This document shows positions 35,901 to 43,589 of a DNA stretch of 56,695 nt, piece after piece; the first letter of the stretch is position 1; each line of letters begins with the position of its first letter. The DNA comes from an uncultured Collinsella sp. GTDB lineage: Bacteria; Actinomycetota; Coriobacteriia; Coriobacteriales; Coriobacteriaceae. Made by a program: the position numbers and the translations under genes. The stretch covers positions 1-56,695 of the forward strand of contig CAUDQR010000015.1 in the NCBI GenBank assembly GCA_958451615.1, read 5' to 3'. The notes under the pieces are model-generated. The model saw nothing but the letters and a program-made list of their open reading frames with translations, was not told where the DNA came from and did not search any database.

Positions 35901-37721
35901 ATGTCCGTTGAGGTCATGAGGTCTGTGATCGATGCTGCCGAGGGGCGCGTGCCCGTCGACACGCTGTTTGCCAATGCGCAGATTGTCGACGTGTACGGTC
36001 AGCGCGTGGCGCCCGGTAGCGTTGCCGTCAAGGACGGTCTGATCGTCGGCGTGCTCTACGATGGTCGCGACGATGCCGCTGACACCTACGAGGCAACTGA
36101 GGTCATCGACTGCCAGGGTCGCTATCTCGCTCCTGGTTTTATTGACGGGCATCTGCATATCGAGTCTTCGAACATCCGCCCCGCCGAGTATGCGCGCATG
36201 GCGGCGACGCGCGGTACCACCACTGCCATTGCCGACAGCCACGAGATCGCCAACGTGGCGGGCCTGGACGGCCTGCACTTTATGATCGAGGACGGTCGCC
36301 GCGCGCCCATTTCCATCAAGTACATGATGCCCTCGTGCGTGCCCGCGCTACCCGATGAGCAAGCGGGCGCTGTGATTACCGCCGCTGACATGCAGGCGTT
36401 TTTTGCCGAGCATCCGGGCGATGTTTTTGGCCTGGGCGAGATGATGAACCTGCCGGGTGTCTTTATGGCCGACCCCGAGACCTGTGCTCGCATCGATGCT
36501 GCCAACCAGACGCCGTCCAAGCAGGTCGACGGCCATGCACCGCTCGTTGCCGGCAAGGACCTTAATGCCTATGCCGCGGCGGGCATTATCGCCGATCACG
36601 AGTCGACGATTCCCGAGGAGGCGCTCGATAAACTGTCTCGTGGCATGTACGTGATGCTGCGCGAGGGCACGTGCAGCCATGACCTGGCCAATCTGTCGCC
36701 GATGCTGCTGGAGAACCCCGCGCGCGCCCGCCGCTGCTGCTTTGCGACTGACGACCGCGCCCCTTCCGATGCGCTTGCGACTGGCATGATCGACAATGCC
36801 TGCCGCGTGGCGATTGAGGCCGGTATCGACCCCGTGGTCGCTATCTCTATGGCGTCCCTCTCCACGGCCGAGGCGTTTGGCCTGGATCACGGCTGCCGCG
36901 ACCCGCACGAGCTGCGTGGTGCGATTGCCCCGGGCAAGCGCGCCGACCTGCTGGTGCTTAATGACCTGACGTTCGCCACGGCTCCGCATCGCGTATATGC
37001 CGCCGGTGCTCTGGTGGCGCAGGACGGCACCTTTGTGGGCGAGATCGCACCCGAGATGGCTGAGGTTGCGGCGCTTGCCGATGAGCTTCGCGCCTCCGTT
37101 AAGCTGCCGAAGCTTTCGCTCGACGTGTTTGACTATGCCTTTAAGCCGGGCGAGGCCGTTATCGATGTCATCCCGGGTATGGCTATCACGGGTATGGTTC
37201 GCCCCGAGAGTGCCGAGGGCCTGCGCCGCATTATGCTGATCGAGCGCCACGGCCGCGGCGTGTCGCTGCAGGCCGAGGGCGCCGACGGTGACGGCCCCGC
37301 GGGTCTGGGCTTGGTTGGCAAGCATATCGGTCGCGGCTGGGTGCGCGGCTTTACCATCACGGGTGGCGCCGTTGCCTCCACGATTGGCCACGACTCGCAC
37401 AACGTGTGCGTGGTGGGCGACAATGCGGCGGATATGATGGCTGCCGTTGAGGCCGTGGGCCAGGGCGGCCACGTGCTGGTGCGCAACGGCGAGGTCGTGG
37501 CGCGCATTCCGCTGGCGCTCGGTGGCCTTATGAGCGAGGGCACGGCCGAGGATGTCGCCGCGCAGCACGACGACTTTATGGTCAAGGCGCGCGCCATGGG
37601 TATCGAGCCGCCGCTCGACCCCATCATGGGCATCATCTTCCTGCCCCTGCCGGTCATCCCGACGCTCCGCATCCGCCCCGAGGGTATGTTCGACGTCACG
37701 ACCTTCACCTACGCCGACTAG
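35901..37721 (+). CDS. ade: Adenine deaminase
   Basis: 606 residues. It deaminates adenine to hypoxanthine, releasing ammonia, in purine salvage and catabolism. The amidohydrolase metal site appears as GHLHIESS, and the family segments DGHAPLV, LREGTCSHDL and CFATDDRAPSD are present. AAAGGAG before the ATG at 35901 fixes the start. Its product could feed the xanthine dehydrogenase-linked purine route whose accessory genes lie at 8-17 kb. Confidence 0.95.
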   Translation: MSVEVMRSVIDAAEGRVPVDTLFANAQIVDVYGQRVAPGSVAVKDGLIVGVLYDGRDDAADTYEATEVIDCQGRYLAPGFIDGHLHIESSNIRPAEYARMAATRGTTTAIADSHEIANVAGLDGLHFMIEDGRRAPISIKYMMPSCVPALPDEQAGAVITAADMQAFFAEHPGDVFGLGEMMNLPGVFMADPETCARIDAANQTPSKQVDGHAPLVAGKDLNAYAAAGIIADHESTIPEEALDKLSRGMYVMLREGTCSHDLANLSPMLLENPARARRCCFATDDRAPSDALATGMIDNACRVAIEAGIDPVVAISMASLSTAEAFGLDHGCRDPHELRGAIAPGKRADLLVLNDLTFATAPHRVYAAGALVAQDGTFVGEIAPEMAEVAALADELRASVKLPKLSLDVFDYAFKPGEAVIDVIPGMAITGMVRPESAEGLRRIMLIERHGRGVSLQAEGADGDGPAGLGLVGKHIGRGWVRGFTITGGAVASTIGHDSHNVCVVGDNAADMMAAVEAVGQGGHVLVRNGEVVARIPLALGGLMSEGTAEDVAAQHDDFMVKARAMGIEPPLDPIMGIIFLPLPVIPTLRIRPEGMFDVTTFTYAD

Positions 37722-37727
37722 TCATCA

Positions 37728-37763
37728 GGGACGTTCTTAAACGACTAGCCGTTGGGGACACTC
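37728..37763 (+). repeat. Left copy of a 36-bp inverted repeat flanking a HAD gene
   Basis: A 21-bp arm (37728-37748, beginning GGGACGTTCT), five unmatched bases, then GGGGACACTC (37754-37763). The same sequence occurs inverted at 38791-38826, with only the five central bases different. Confidence 0.85.
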
Positions 37764-37817
37764 TTTGGCGGGCTGCCTGACGTCGCGACCGTGGGGCCTC
37801 TGGCGCGCGTGAGCTAT

Positions 37818-37930
37818 TTGCTAGGTCCATGTAACGTTTATAACTACGGGGTCTTATTCGAGCTCCCTTTGGGTACGGTGTTTTCAGATATACATCTGTT
37901 TTCACTACTAAGCCCGAAGGGAGCTTTTCT
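37818..37930 (+). promoter_or_regulatory. HAD gene promoter and ribosome-site-sequestering leader
   Basis: TTGCTA (37818-37823) and TATAAC (37839-37844) are promoter-like, with a short spacer. In the leader, AGCTCCCTTTGGG (37861-37873) pairs with CCCGAAGGGAGCT (37913-37925), whose GGGAG is the ribosome site of the HAD gene. An inner stem CAGAT/ATCTG (37885-37889, 37894-37898) nests inside. The right outer arm is followed by TTTT. The ribosome site is therefore hidden when the stem forms. Confidence 0.55.
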
Positions 37931-38725
37931 ATGTTTAAACTGATTGCATCCGATATGGACGGCACACTGCTTGACGAAAACGGCCAGGTGCCTCCCGAGA
38001 CCTACGAACTGATTCTGGCGCTACACGAGCATGGCGTGCATTTCGCCGCATCGTCAGGTCGTCGCTACGATCGCCTGTGCGAGTTCTTTGCGCCCGTTCG
38101 CGACAAGATGGACTTTGTCGCCGCTAACGGCGCCCAAGTCTACGCCGACGGTAAGATGGTAGACCGTGAGGTGTATTCCCACCTGGCGATTCGAAGGCTC
38201 GCCCAAGCCGTCAGGACGTTTCCCAATCTGCATCTTGCGCTCTTTGACCGAACCAAGTCCTTCCTGCTCGATGACGAGTGCAAGTTCGTGCGTGAGGTCG
38301 ATAAGGACCTTCCCAATGCCGAGCGTATTTGGGAGCTGCCCGATCCCAGCGTAAATATCATCAAAGCGAGTATCTTTTGCGACGACAGTGCGGTTATGGA
38401 CAGTGCGTACGTGCTACAGCGCGAACTTGGTCAGCTCTTTACTTTTGCGCCTTCGGGCAACGCGTGGATCGATGCCATGCAGCCCGGTGTGTCGAAGGCC
38501 TCGGGTATCGCGCAGCTCGCGGAGCATTACGGCATTGGTCGCGACGAGGTCATGGCGTTTGGCGACTCGATGAACGACTACGAGATCATTCGCTTTGTCG
38601 GCACGGGCTGCGCGATGGAAAACGCGCGCCCCGCGCTTAAGGCGGTGGCCGATCGCGTGGTAGGTTGTAACCGCGACCACGCCGTCCAGCAGGAGCTCCG
38701 TCGCGTGCTGGAGAGTCTCTCCTAA
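37931..38725 (+). CDS. Cof-type HAD-IIB family hydrolase
   Basis: 264 residues. HAD motif I is SDMDGTLLDE at 7-16; motif IV appears in MAFGDSMNDYEI. The cap domain is of the Cof/IIB type. These enzymes dephosphorylate sugar phosphates, FMN or related compounds; the substrate is unknown. The ribosome site is inside a leader hairpin, and the gene is flanked by inverted copies of a 36-bp repeat. A second HAD gene converges from the right. Confidence 0.88.
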   Translation: MFKLIASDMDGTLLDENGQVPPETYELILALHEHGVHFAASSGRRYDRLCEFFAPVRDKMDFVAANGAQVYADGKMVDREVYSHLAIRRLAQAVRTFPNLHLALFDRTKSFLLDDECKFVREVDKDLPNAERIWELPDPSVNIIKASIFCDDSAVMDSAYVLQRELGQLFTFAPSGNAWIDAMQPGVSKASGIAQLAEHYGIGRDEVMAFGDSMNDYEIIRFVGTGCAMENARPALKAVADRVVGCNRDHAVQQELRRVLESLS

Positions 38726-38790
38726 TCCGGCAGATGGGGACGTTCCTTTTCTGCCGACAGTGGGGGACAGTCCTTGCAGCTTTTTGCGAA

Positions 38791-38826
38791 GAGTGTCCCC
38801 AGTGACTAGTCGTTTAAGAACGTCCC
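38791..38826 (-). repeat. Right copy of the 36-bp inverted repeat flanking a HAD gene
   Basis: GAGTGTCCCC (38791-38800), five bases, then the 21-bp arm 38806-38826 ending ACGTCCC, the exact reverse complement of 37728-37748. Just upstream (38731-38775) lie further GGGGAC-containing short palindromes, including GGCAGA/TCTGCC. Confidence 0.85.
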
Positions 38827-38843
38827 CAATGACTGACTAATGA

Positions 38844-39686
38844 CTAGGCGAGGGCGGCCATGATGGTGCGGGCGACGCCGTCGTGGTCGTTGTCGTATTC
38901 GGTGATGGCGTCGGCGGCCTCGCGATCTTCGGGCTCGGCGTTGATCATGGCCATGCCATGGCCCGCTGCCTGCAGCATGGGGATGTCGTTGATGTTGTCG
39001 CCGAACGCCCAGGCGTCGGCGAGACGCTCGCCCAGATGCTCACACAGCCACGTGAGGGCCGTTCCCTTGGTGGCGCCTTCGCCCATAACCTCGATATTCA
39101 TGGCGTACGAACGCGTGACCTCAATGCCTCCGAGCGTGTCGAGCGCCGCCGCGATGGCGTCGCGATCGGCGGGGTCGTGCCAGTACATAGCGATGCGTTC
39201 GAGCGTCTCGACCTCGTCGATCTTGCTGTCGATATTCATGTCGATCGGCGTTCGTGTGCGCTTGAGCGAAGCCGCGATGTGGGGGTCGCCGCCACAGAAC
39301 TCATCCAGACGCCCGTATAGCGAGCGGGGGAGGAAGCACTGCCCATCCGCGAAGATATCGAAGGTCACATCGTGGCCGGCGGCAATGCGATGGATGCGGT
39401 GGGCAATGCCACGGTCGAGCGGACGGCTCAAGATGCACGTGGCGCGCGAGGCGTCGGTGGGCGTATCCTCGTCGAGCTGCCAGACGCTGGCGCCGTTGGC
39501 ACAGACCGCGTAATGCACGGCGGGATGGGCGAGAATGGGCTCAAAGATGCCCGACAGTGGACGTCCCGTGCAGGGAACAAACTCGATGCCACGACGTGCG
39601 AGCTCGTCGAGCATCGCCCAGGTGGCATCGCTCATTTGCTTATCGCTCGTCAGCAGCGTCCCATCCATATCGGAAAACACAATCAT
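38844..39686 (-). CDS. Cof-type HAD-IIB family hydrolase (second)
   Basis: 280 residues. Motif I is SDMDGTLLTS near 5-14 and motif IV is AWAFGDNINDIPML. It has the same Cof/IIB architecture as the plus-strand HAD gene but low sequence similarity, so it is not a recent duplicate. Predicted cytoplasmic phosphatase acting on a small phosphorylated metabolite. It is followed on the same strand by nothing but the repeat-rich spacer. Confidence 0.88.
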   Translation of the reverse strand: MIVFSDMDGTLLTSDKQMSDATWAMLDELARRGIEFVPCTGRPLSGIFEPILAHPAVHYAVCANGASVWQLDEDTPTDASRATCILSRPLDRGIAHRIHRIAAGHDVTFDIFADGQCFLPRSLYGRLDEFCGGDPHIAASLKRTRTPIDMNIDSKIDEVETLERIAMYWHDPADRDAIAAALDTLGGIEVTRSYAMNIEVMGEGATKGTALTWLCEHLGERLADAWAFGDNINDIPMLQAAGHGMAMINAEPEDREAADAITEYDNDHDGVARTIMAALA

Positions 39687-39710
39687 TTGATGCAGCCCTT
39701 TCTACTGGCA

Positions 39711-39750
39711 TAAAAAGCGTGGCCGAGGGCGGTGATGCCCTGGCCACGCT
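39711..39750 (-). terminator. Terminator of the citrate synthase gene
   Basis: AGCGTGGCC/GGCCACGCT (39716-39724, 39742-39750), followed on the minus strand by TTTTTAT. Confidence 0.85.
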
Positions 39751-39773
39751 CGAGTTCTATAACGGTCCGCGTC

Positions 39774-41192
39774 CTAGCGGTCGGCGAGCGGCTTGTACTC
39801 CAGCGGCTCGATCATCGGACGATAGGCGGGGCGGATGATACGGTGCGCGCAGAAGAGCTCTTCCATGCGGTGTGCCGACCAGCCGGCCATGCGGGCGACG
39901 GCGAATAGCGGCGTAAAGAGCGTTTCGGGCACGCCGAGCATCTTGTAGATAAAGCCCGTGTACAGGTCGATGTTGGCGCAGATGGGCTTGGTCATGCCGT
40001 GGTCGCGCATGACCTGGGGTGCCAGGCGCTCGATGCGCTCGATGAGCGCGAACTCTTCGCCCAAGTCCTTCTTGGCTGCCAGCGAGCGCGCGTAACGACG
40101 GCAGACCTCGGCGCGCGGGTCGCTGAGCGTATAGACGGCGTGGCCCATGCCGTAGATGAGGCCCGTGCCGTCGAAGGCCTGCTTGTCGAGGATCTTGCCC
40201 AGGTAGGCCGCGACTTCGTCCTCGTCCTCCCAGTTGGAGACATGCGCGCGGATGTCCTCGTGCATAGACACGACCTTGGCATTGGCACCACCGTGGCGCG
40301 GGCCCTTGAGCGAGCCGATAGCCGCGGCGTAGGCGGAATACGGGTCGGTGGCCGAAGACGACAGCACGCGGCAAGCGAAGGTGGAGTTGTTGCCGCCGCC
40401 GTGCTCGGCATGCAGCATGAGCATAACGTCGAGCAGCATCGCCTCATCGCGGGTGAACGCCATGCCGCCGCGCAGGACCTGTAGGATGGTCTCGGCGGTG
40501 GAGAGACCGGGCGTAGGGTGCGGCACGTGAACCTCGGAGCCGCGAAGCTTGGCGACCGAGGCCATGTGTGCGAAGGCGGCGATGCGCGGGAGACGTGCGA
40601 GCATGGAAATGGCGACGTCGATTTCGTGCTCGGGCGTGATCACGTCTGGTTCGGCATCGAAGGCGTAGAGCAGCAGTACGGCGCGCTGGAGCACGTTCAT
40701 GATGCTCGACGATACCGTGGTCATAGGGAACTCTTTAACGTACTCGTCGCTCAGATGTCTAAAGGCGCCCAGGCGCTCGCAAAAGCCGTCGAGCTCTTCC
40801 TTGTTGGGCAGCGAACCCGTGATAAGCAGATAGGCGACTTCCTCGTAGCCATAGCGATTCTCGGCCTGGGCATTGTTGACCAGATCCTCGATGCTGTAGC
40901 CGCGAAGCGTGAGCTTGCCCTGATCGGGCACGACCTTTCCGTCGACCTTGTTGTAGCCGTGCACATCCGAGATACGAGTGAGACCCGCGACCACGCCCGA
41001 GCCGTCGGCATTGCGTAGGCCGCGCTTGACATTGTGCTCGACAAACAGGCCCTCGTCATAAGGGTCGGTCGGCAGGCCGTGGTAGAGGCTTTCGCTCTCA
41101 GACGAAATCTGGCGGCTTGCTTCGTAATCCAGAACCAGTCGGCTCAAGTGGTCATCGAAGCGGTAATAGATTTTCTTGGCGTCGTAGGCCAT
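39774..41192 (-). CDS. Citrate synthase (citrate/2-methylcitrate synthase family)
   Basis: 472 residues. Active-site blocks are visible: MLHAEHGGGNNSTF, GSLKGPRHGGANAKV, YGMGHAVYTLSDPR and ANIDLYTGF. It condenses oxaloacetate with acetyl-CoA (or propionyl-CoA). The length and N-terminal extension resemble the anaerobe/Firmicutes-type enzymes. In an organism without a full TCA cycle it would supply citrate for glutamate synthesis. The ACT-domain gene upstream on the same strand may be a small regulatory neighbour. Confidence 0.92.
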   Translation of the reverse strand: MAYDAKKIYYRFDDHLSRLVLDYEASRQISSESESLYHGLPTDPYDEGLFVEHNVKRGLRNADGSGVVAGLTRISDVHGYNKVDGKVVPDQGKLTLRGYSIEDLVNNAQAENRYGYEEVAYLLITGSLPNKEELDGFCERLGAFRHLSDEYVKEFPMTTVSSSIMNVLQRAVLLLYAFDAEPDVITPEHEIDVAISMLARLPRIAAFAHMASVAKLRGSEVHVPHPTPGLSTAETILQVLRGGMAFTRDEAMLLDVMLMLHAEHGGGNNSTFACRVLSSSATDPYSAYAAAIGSLKGPRHGGANAKVVSMHEDIRAHVSNWEDEDEVAAYLGKILDKQAFDGTGLIYGMGHAVYTLSDPRAEVCRRYARSLAAKKDLGEEFALIERIERLAPQVMRDHGMTKPICANIDLYTGFIYKMLGVPETLFTPLFAVARMAGWSAHRMEELFCAHRIIRPAYRPMIEPLEYKPLADR

Positions 41193-41269
41193 GCGCGCTC
41201 CTCTCCGGGCCGCATCGGGGTGGCCTGCATGGGCATGCGCGTGTCAGGCTATCCCCAGCGGCCTGCTCG

Positions 41270-41557
41270 CTACAGGCGGTACATAAAGTTAAAGACGTCC
41301 TCGCGCTGGATGGACACGTTGACGCCCGAAAGCTCGCCGGCCTCGGCCAGGGCCTTCTGCAGCTCAGCGAAGTCGAGCTTGGACTCGGCGGTATCGGCCA
41401 GCATGGTCATGGTGAAGATGTCCTCGATAATGGACTGCGTGATGTCGCGGATGTCGACGTTGGCCTCGCCCAGGACACGGGTGACGCCGGCGACGATGCC
41501 GGGGCGGTTCTTGCCAAGGACGGTGATGACGATACGGGAGGACGAGATCTCGGCCAT
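41270..41557 (-). CDS. ACT domain-containing protein
   Basis: 95 residues, nearly all one ACT domain with an N-terminal strand RIVITVLGKNRPGIVAGVTR and the following VDIRDITQSIIEDIFTMTML. It resembles the UPF0237 group of small stand-alone ACT proteins. ACT domains bind amino acids and act as sensors. The gene is 77 bp upstream of citrate synthase on the same strand. Confidence 0.9.
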   Translation of the reverse strand: MAEISSSRIVITVLGKNRPGIVAGVTRVLGEANVDIRDITQSIIEDIFTMTMLADTAESKLDFAELQKALAEAGELSGVNVSIQREDVFNFMYRL

Positions 41558-41954
41558 GGGAAACCCTTTCGCGTGGTTGCGGCGCGCGCGGGGCGCTCCG
41601 CTACGGTACAGTGTTCATCATTGTACCTGTCTGGCGCCAAAAGAGGTGCGCTCGCTGCGGCGTTACATGCCTGCAACATGAGCGTAAGGGGGAAGGCCGC
41701 ACGGGGAAGAGCCGTCTGGCGCGTGTCCGGCTCGTGTTGGGTTGATTTCCGATCTCAGCCGAACACATTGAGCGGACAGGCCGTTCCCGCAGTCAGCCGA
41801 ACGCCTCCGACGGCTGATTTCGAACTGGAAGCGGAGGGCATCCCCGCCCTTCGGTAGGGGATACCGCTCCGCGGCGCATGCCGCGGGCGGCGCCCCTATC
41901 GGACCACCGTGACCTCAGTTGGGATGGGCCCAGCACTGCCGCGTACTCGGTGAG
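41558..41954. other. Gene-free junction between the ACT gene and the integrase remnant
   Basis: About 400 bp with no convincing gene. It holds TCAGCCGAAC twice (about 41756 and 41793), one copy of which starts a palindrome CAGCCG...CGGCTG, and an ATCCCC/GGGGAT hairpin around 41838-41863. No tRNA gene or clear attachment site is visible. Confidence 0.4.
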
Positions 41955-42680
41955 CTAGAGCCAACTGTTCGTCTCCACGTCGCGTATGGCGATATTTCGG
42001 TCGTCCGGCTCGGTGATGCCGTAGCCGAACGCCTGGAGCGTCTCGATGGACTCCTGGATCCTCTGTTGGAACATGGGACCCGGATCGACCCTCGGCCCGA
42101 GGTGCCCGCGCCAAAGGCACGGCGTGGCGCGCAGCATGTTATGGATTTTGGAGATGGGCTCGATGTCGGCGTAGACGTTGAGCGTCGCCATGGCGTCCTT
42201 GTGGCCGAGGATCGATTGGAGCGCCTTGATATCGCCGCCTTGGCGGATCCACTGCGTTGCGAACGTGTGGCGAAGGCCGTGGAACGTGATCAGCTCGTCG
42301 TTGGTGCCCATGAGGCCGTTGGTCTCCGAGAACGTCTTGAACGCCCTGCGGATATAGCTTGTCGTCGCGAAGGTCGCGCCCGGCTCCGACAGGATGTAGC
42401 AGTCCCCGATCTCGACCGCCCCGGTAAGGCCGCGCAAGCGCAGCTTTCCGCAGTCGATCTCGTGGGTCTCCTTCAGGAAGGGGAGTAGGCCGACCGGGTC
42501 GATGGGGATACCCCTAGCGTCATGGGTCTTGGTGTCCTTGATGAACGAACCCATTCCCTTCGCGTACGCCACCGAGTGTCTGATCGAGATCAGGCCCGTC
42601 TCGAAATCCACATCGCACCACCGAAGGCCGCAGACCTCGCCGATTCGCATCCCCGTGTGCAGGGCGAGTACGACCGCCCT
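41955..42680 (-). pseudogene. Tyrosine recombinase (phage-type integrase) remnant, N-terminus missing
   Basis: The catalytic domain is present: Arg I in TGMRIGEVCGLRW, the HxxR block ITFHGLRHTFATQW and LGHKDAMATLNVYA with the nucleophilic-type Tyr. The N-terminal core-binding domain is absent. The readable frame begins straight after the TAG of the XRE gene and is in the same frame as it (ten codons, RAVVLALHTG, then the first ATG). It is therefore most likely the leftover of an integrated element, truncated by deletion. A shortened expressed protein from the ATG at 42650 cannot be excluded. Confidence 0.75.
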
Positions 42681-42932
42681 CTAATCCTCGGCGGACCAAT
42701 CGAGTCCGAACTCCTTTCGGGCATCCTCTTCGCTCATGACTTCGAGAAGGTCTCCGGGTTGGCAACGAAGGGCGAGGCATAGCTGCTCGAGTGTGTTGAA
42801 GCGAATGCCGCGAATATGCCCTTTTTTAATACGGGACAGGTTCACGGGCGTGGTTCCAATCCTTTCGGCAAGTTCGTTCGAGGAAATCTTTCGCTCGGCC
42901 ATGATCTTGTCGAGGCGAACAATTACGGGCAT
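42681..42932 (-). CDS. XRE-family HTH regulator (YozG-like)
   Basis: An 83-residue Cro/C1-type helix-turn-helix protein: LDKIMAERKISSNELAERIG, TPVNLSRIKKG, then TLEQLCLALRCQPGDLL. It lies 9 bp downstream of a DUF2975 gene, the standard partner of this YozG-like class. It probably represses its own operon and perhaps the divergent ABC transporter genes. It ends WSAED, and the integrase remnant continues in frame right after its stop. Confidence 0.9.
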   Translation of the reverse strand: MPVIVRLDKIMAERKISSNELAERIGTTPVNLSRIKKGHIRGIRFNTLEQLCLALRCQPGDLLEVMSEEDARKEFGLDWSAED

Positions 42933-42941
42933 GGCGTTTCC

Positions 42942-43454
42942 TTACGCAATCTCGTCGGAGTCGAGGTACAGCTCTCGGGCGTACAAGAAGAGCTGGGAAA
43001 GCATGAACAGGACGATGCCGAGAACCAGAGAGGTCCAATCGAATGATGAAGCGATCTCTTGGGCGCCGACGGCCCCCTCGCCGCCAAACATCGAAACGGA
43101 GGTTTTGAGTGAGCCGGCGTAGAGGCTGGTGGCAGCTTGAACAACGAAGAGAATGCCGAGCACCTTCAAGCATGTCGCAGACCCTTTCTTGAAGGGGTCT
43201 CCGCTCTTGATCGTCCACACGAGAACGGCGCTGAGGATGGTCGTAGCGATACCGATGACGGCAGGGACCAATGTCGAGATCGCAAGGGCTGGATACGCGG
43301 GGGAGTCTGCAATTACAGGGTTGTCGAGCACTTCGATTGCTGGCTTTAAGGAGAACGCCACTTGTGCGATGGCGGTGGCGCAAAGGGTCGCAGAGGCTAT
43401 CGCACATGCGATGCGGAAGGAATGAAGCCGGGGAGTACGATTGTCGGAACTCAT
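42942..43454 (-). CDS. DUF2975 domain membrane protein
   Basis: A 170-residue membrane protein with four hydrophobic helices: one at the start (IACAIASATLCATAIAQVAF), a second around ALAISTLVPAVIGIATTILS, a third around VLGILFVVQAATSLYAG, and a last, LVLGIVLFMLSQLFLYA. This layout, and an adjacent YozG-type regulator, fit DUF2975 (YoaS-like). GAGGTTATT precedes the ATG. The family is thought to work with the regulator in sensing or stress at the membrane; no biochemical function is known. Confidence 0.82.
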   Translation of the reverse strand: MSSDNRTPRLHSFRIACAIASATLCATAIAQVAFSLKPAIEVLDNPVIADSPAYPALAISTLVPAVIGIATTILSAVLVWTIKSGDPFKKGSATCLKVLGILFVVQAATSLYAGSLKTSVSMFGGEGAVGAQEIASSFDWTSLVLGIVLFMLSQLFLYARELYLDSDEIA

Positions 43455-43492
43455 AATAACCTCCGAGGAATTTAAAAGACTCAGGTTACTTT

Positions 43493-43510
43493 TTAACAGT
43501 TTATGTTAAA
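43493..43510. promoter_or_regulatory. Inverted repeat in the divergent region, candidate XRE operator
   Basis: TTTAACA-GTTA-TGTTAAA is a perfect 7-4-7 inverted repeat, 39 bp upstream of the DUF2975 start and 80 bp upstream of the permease start. TTGACT (43511-43516) next to it may be a -35 for the transporter. A GGGCCGA/TCGGCCC hairpin (43534-43556) lies between it and the permease. Confidence 0.5.
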
Positions 43511-43589
43511 TTGACTTTGCCGGCAAGTAATAAGGGCCGAGCATTTTGTTCGGCCCCTCTGTTCCGACTGGATGAGGTTAAGGTTGGCG

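Noticed and set aside
41558..41954. tRNA gene or attachment site next to the integrase remnant
   Set aside because: I saw no cloverleaf, CCA end or duplicated att-like sequence; the palindromes there are short.
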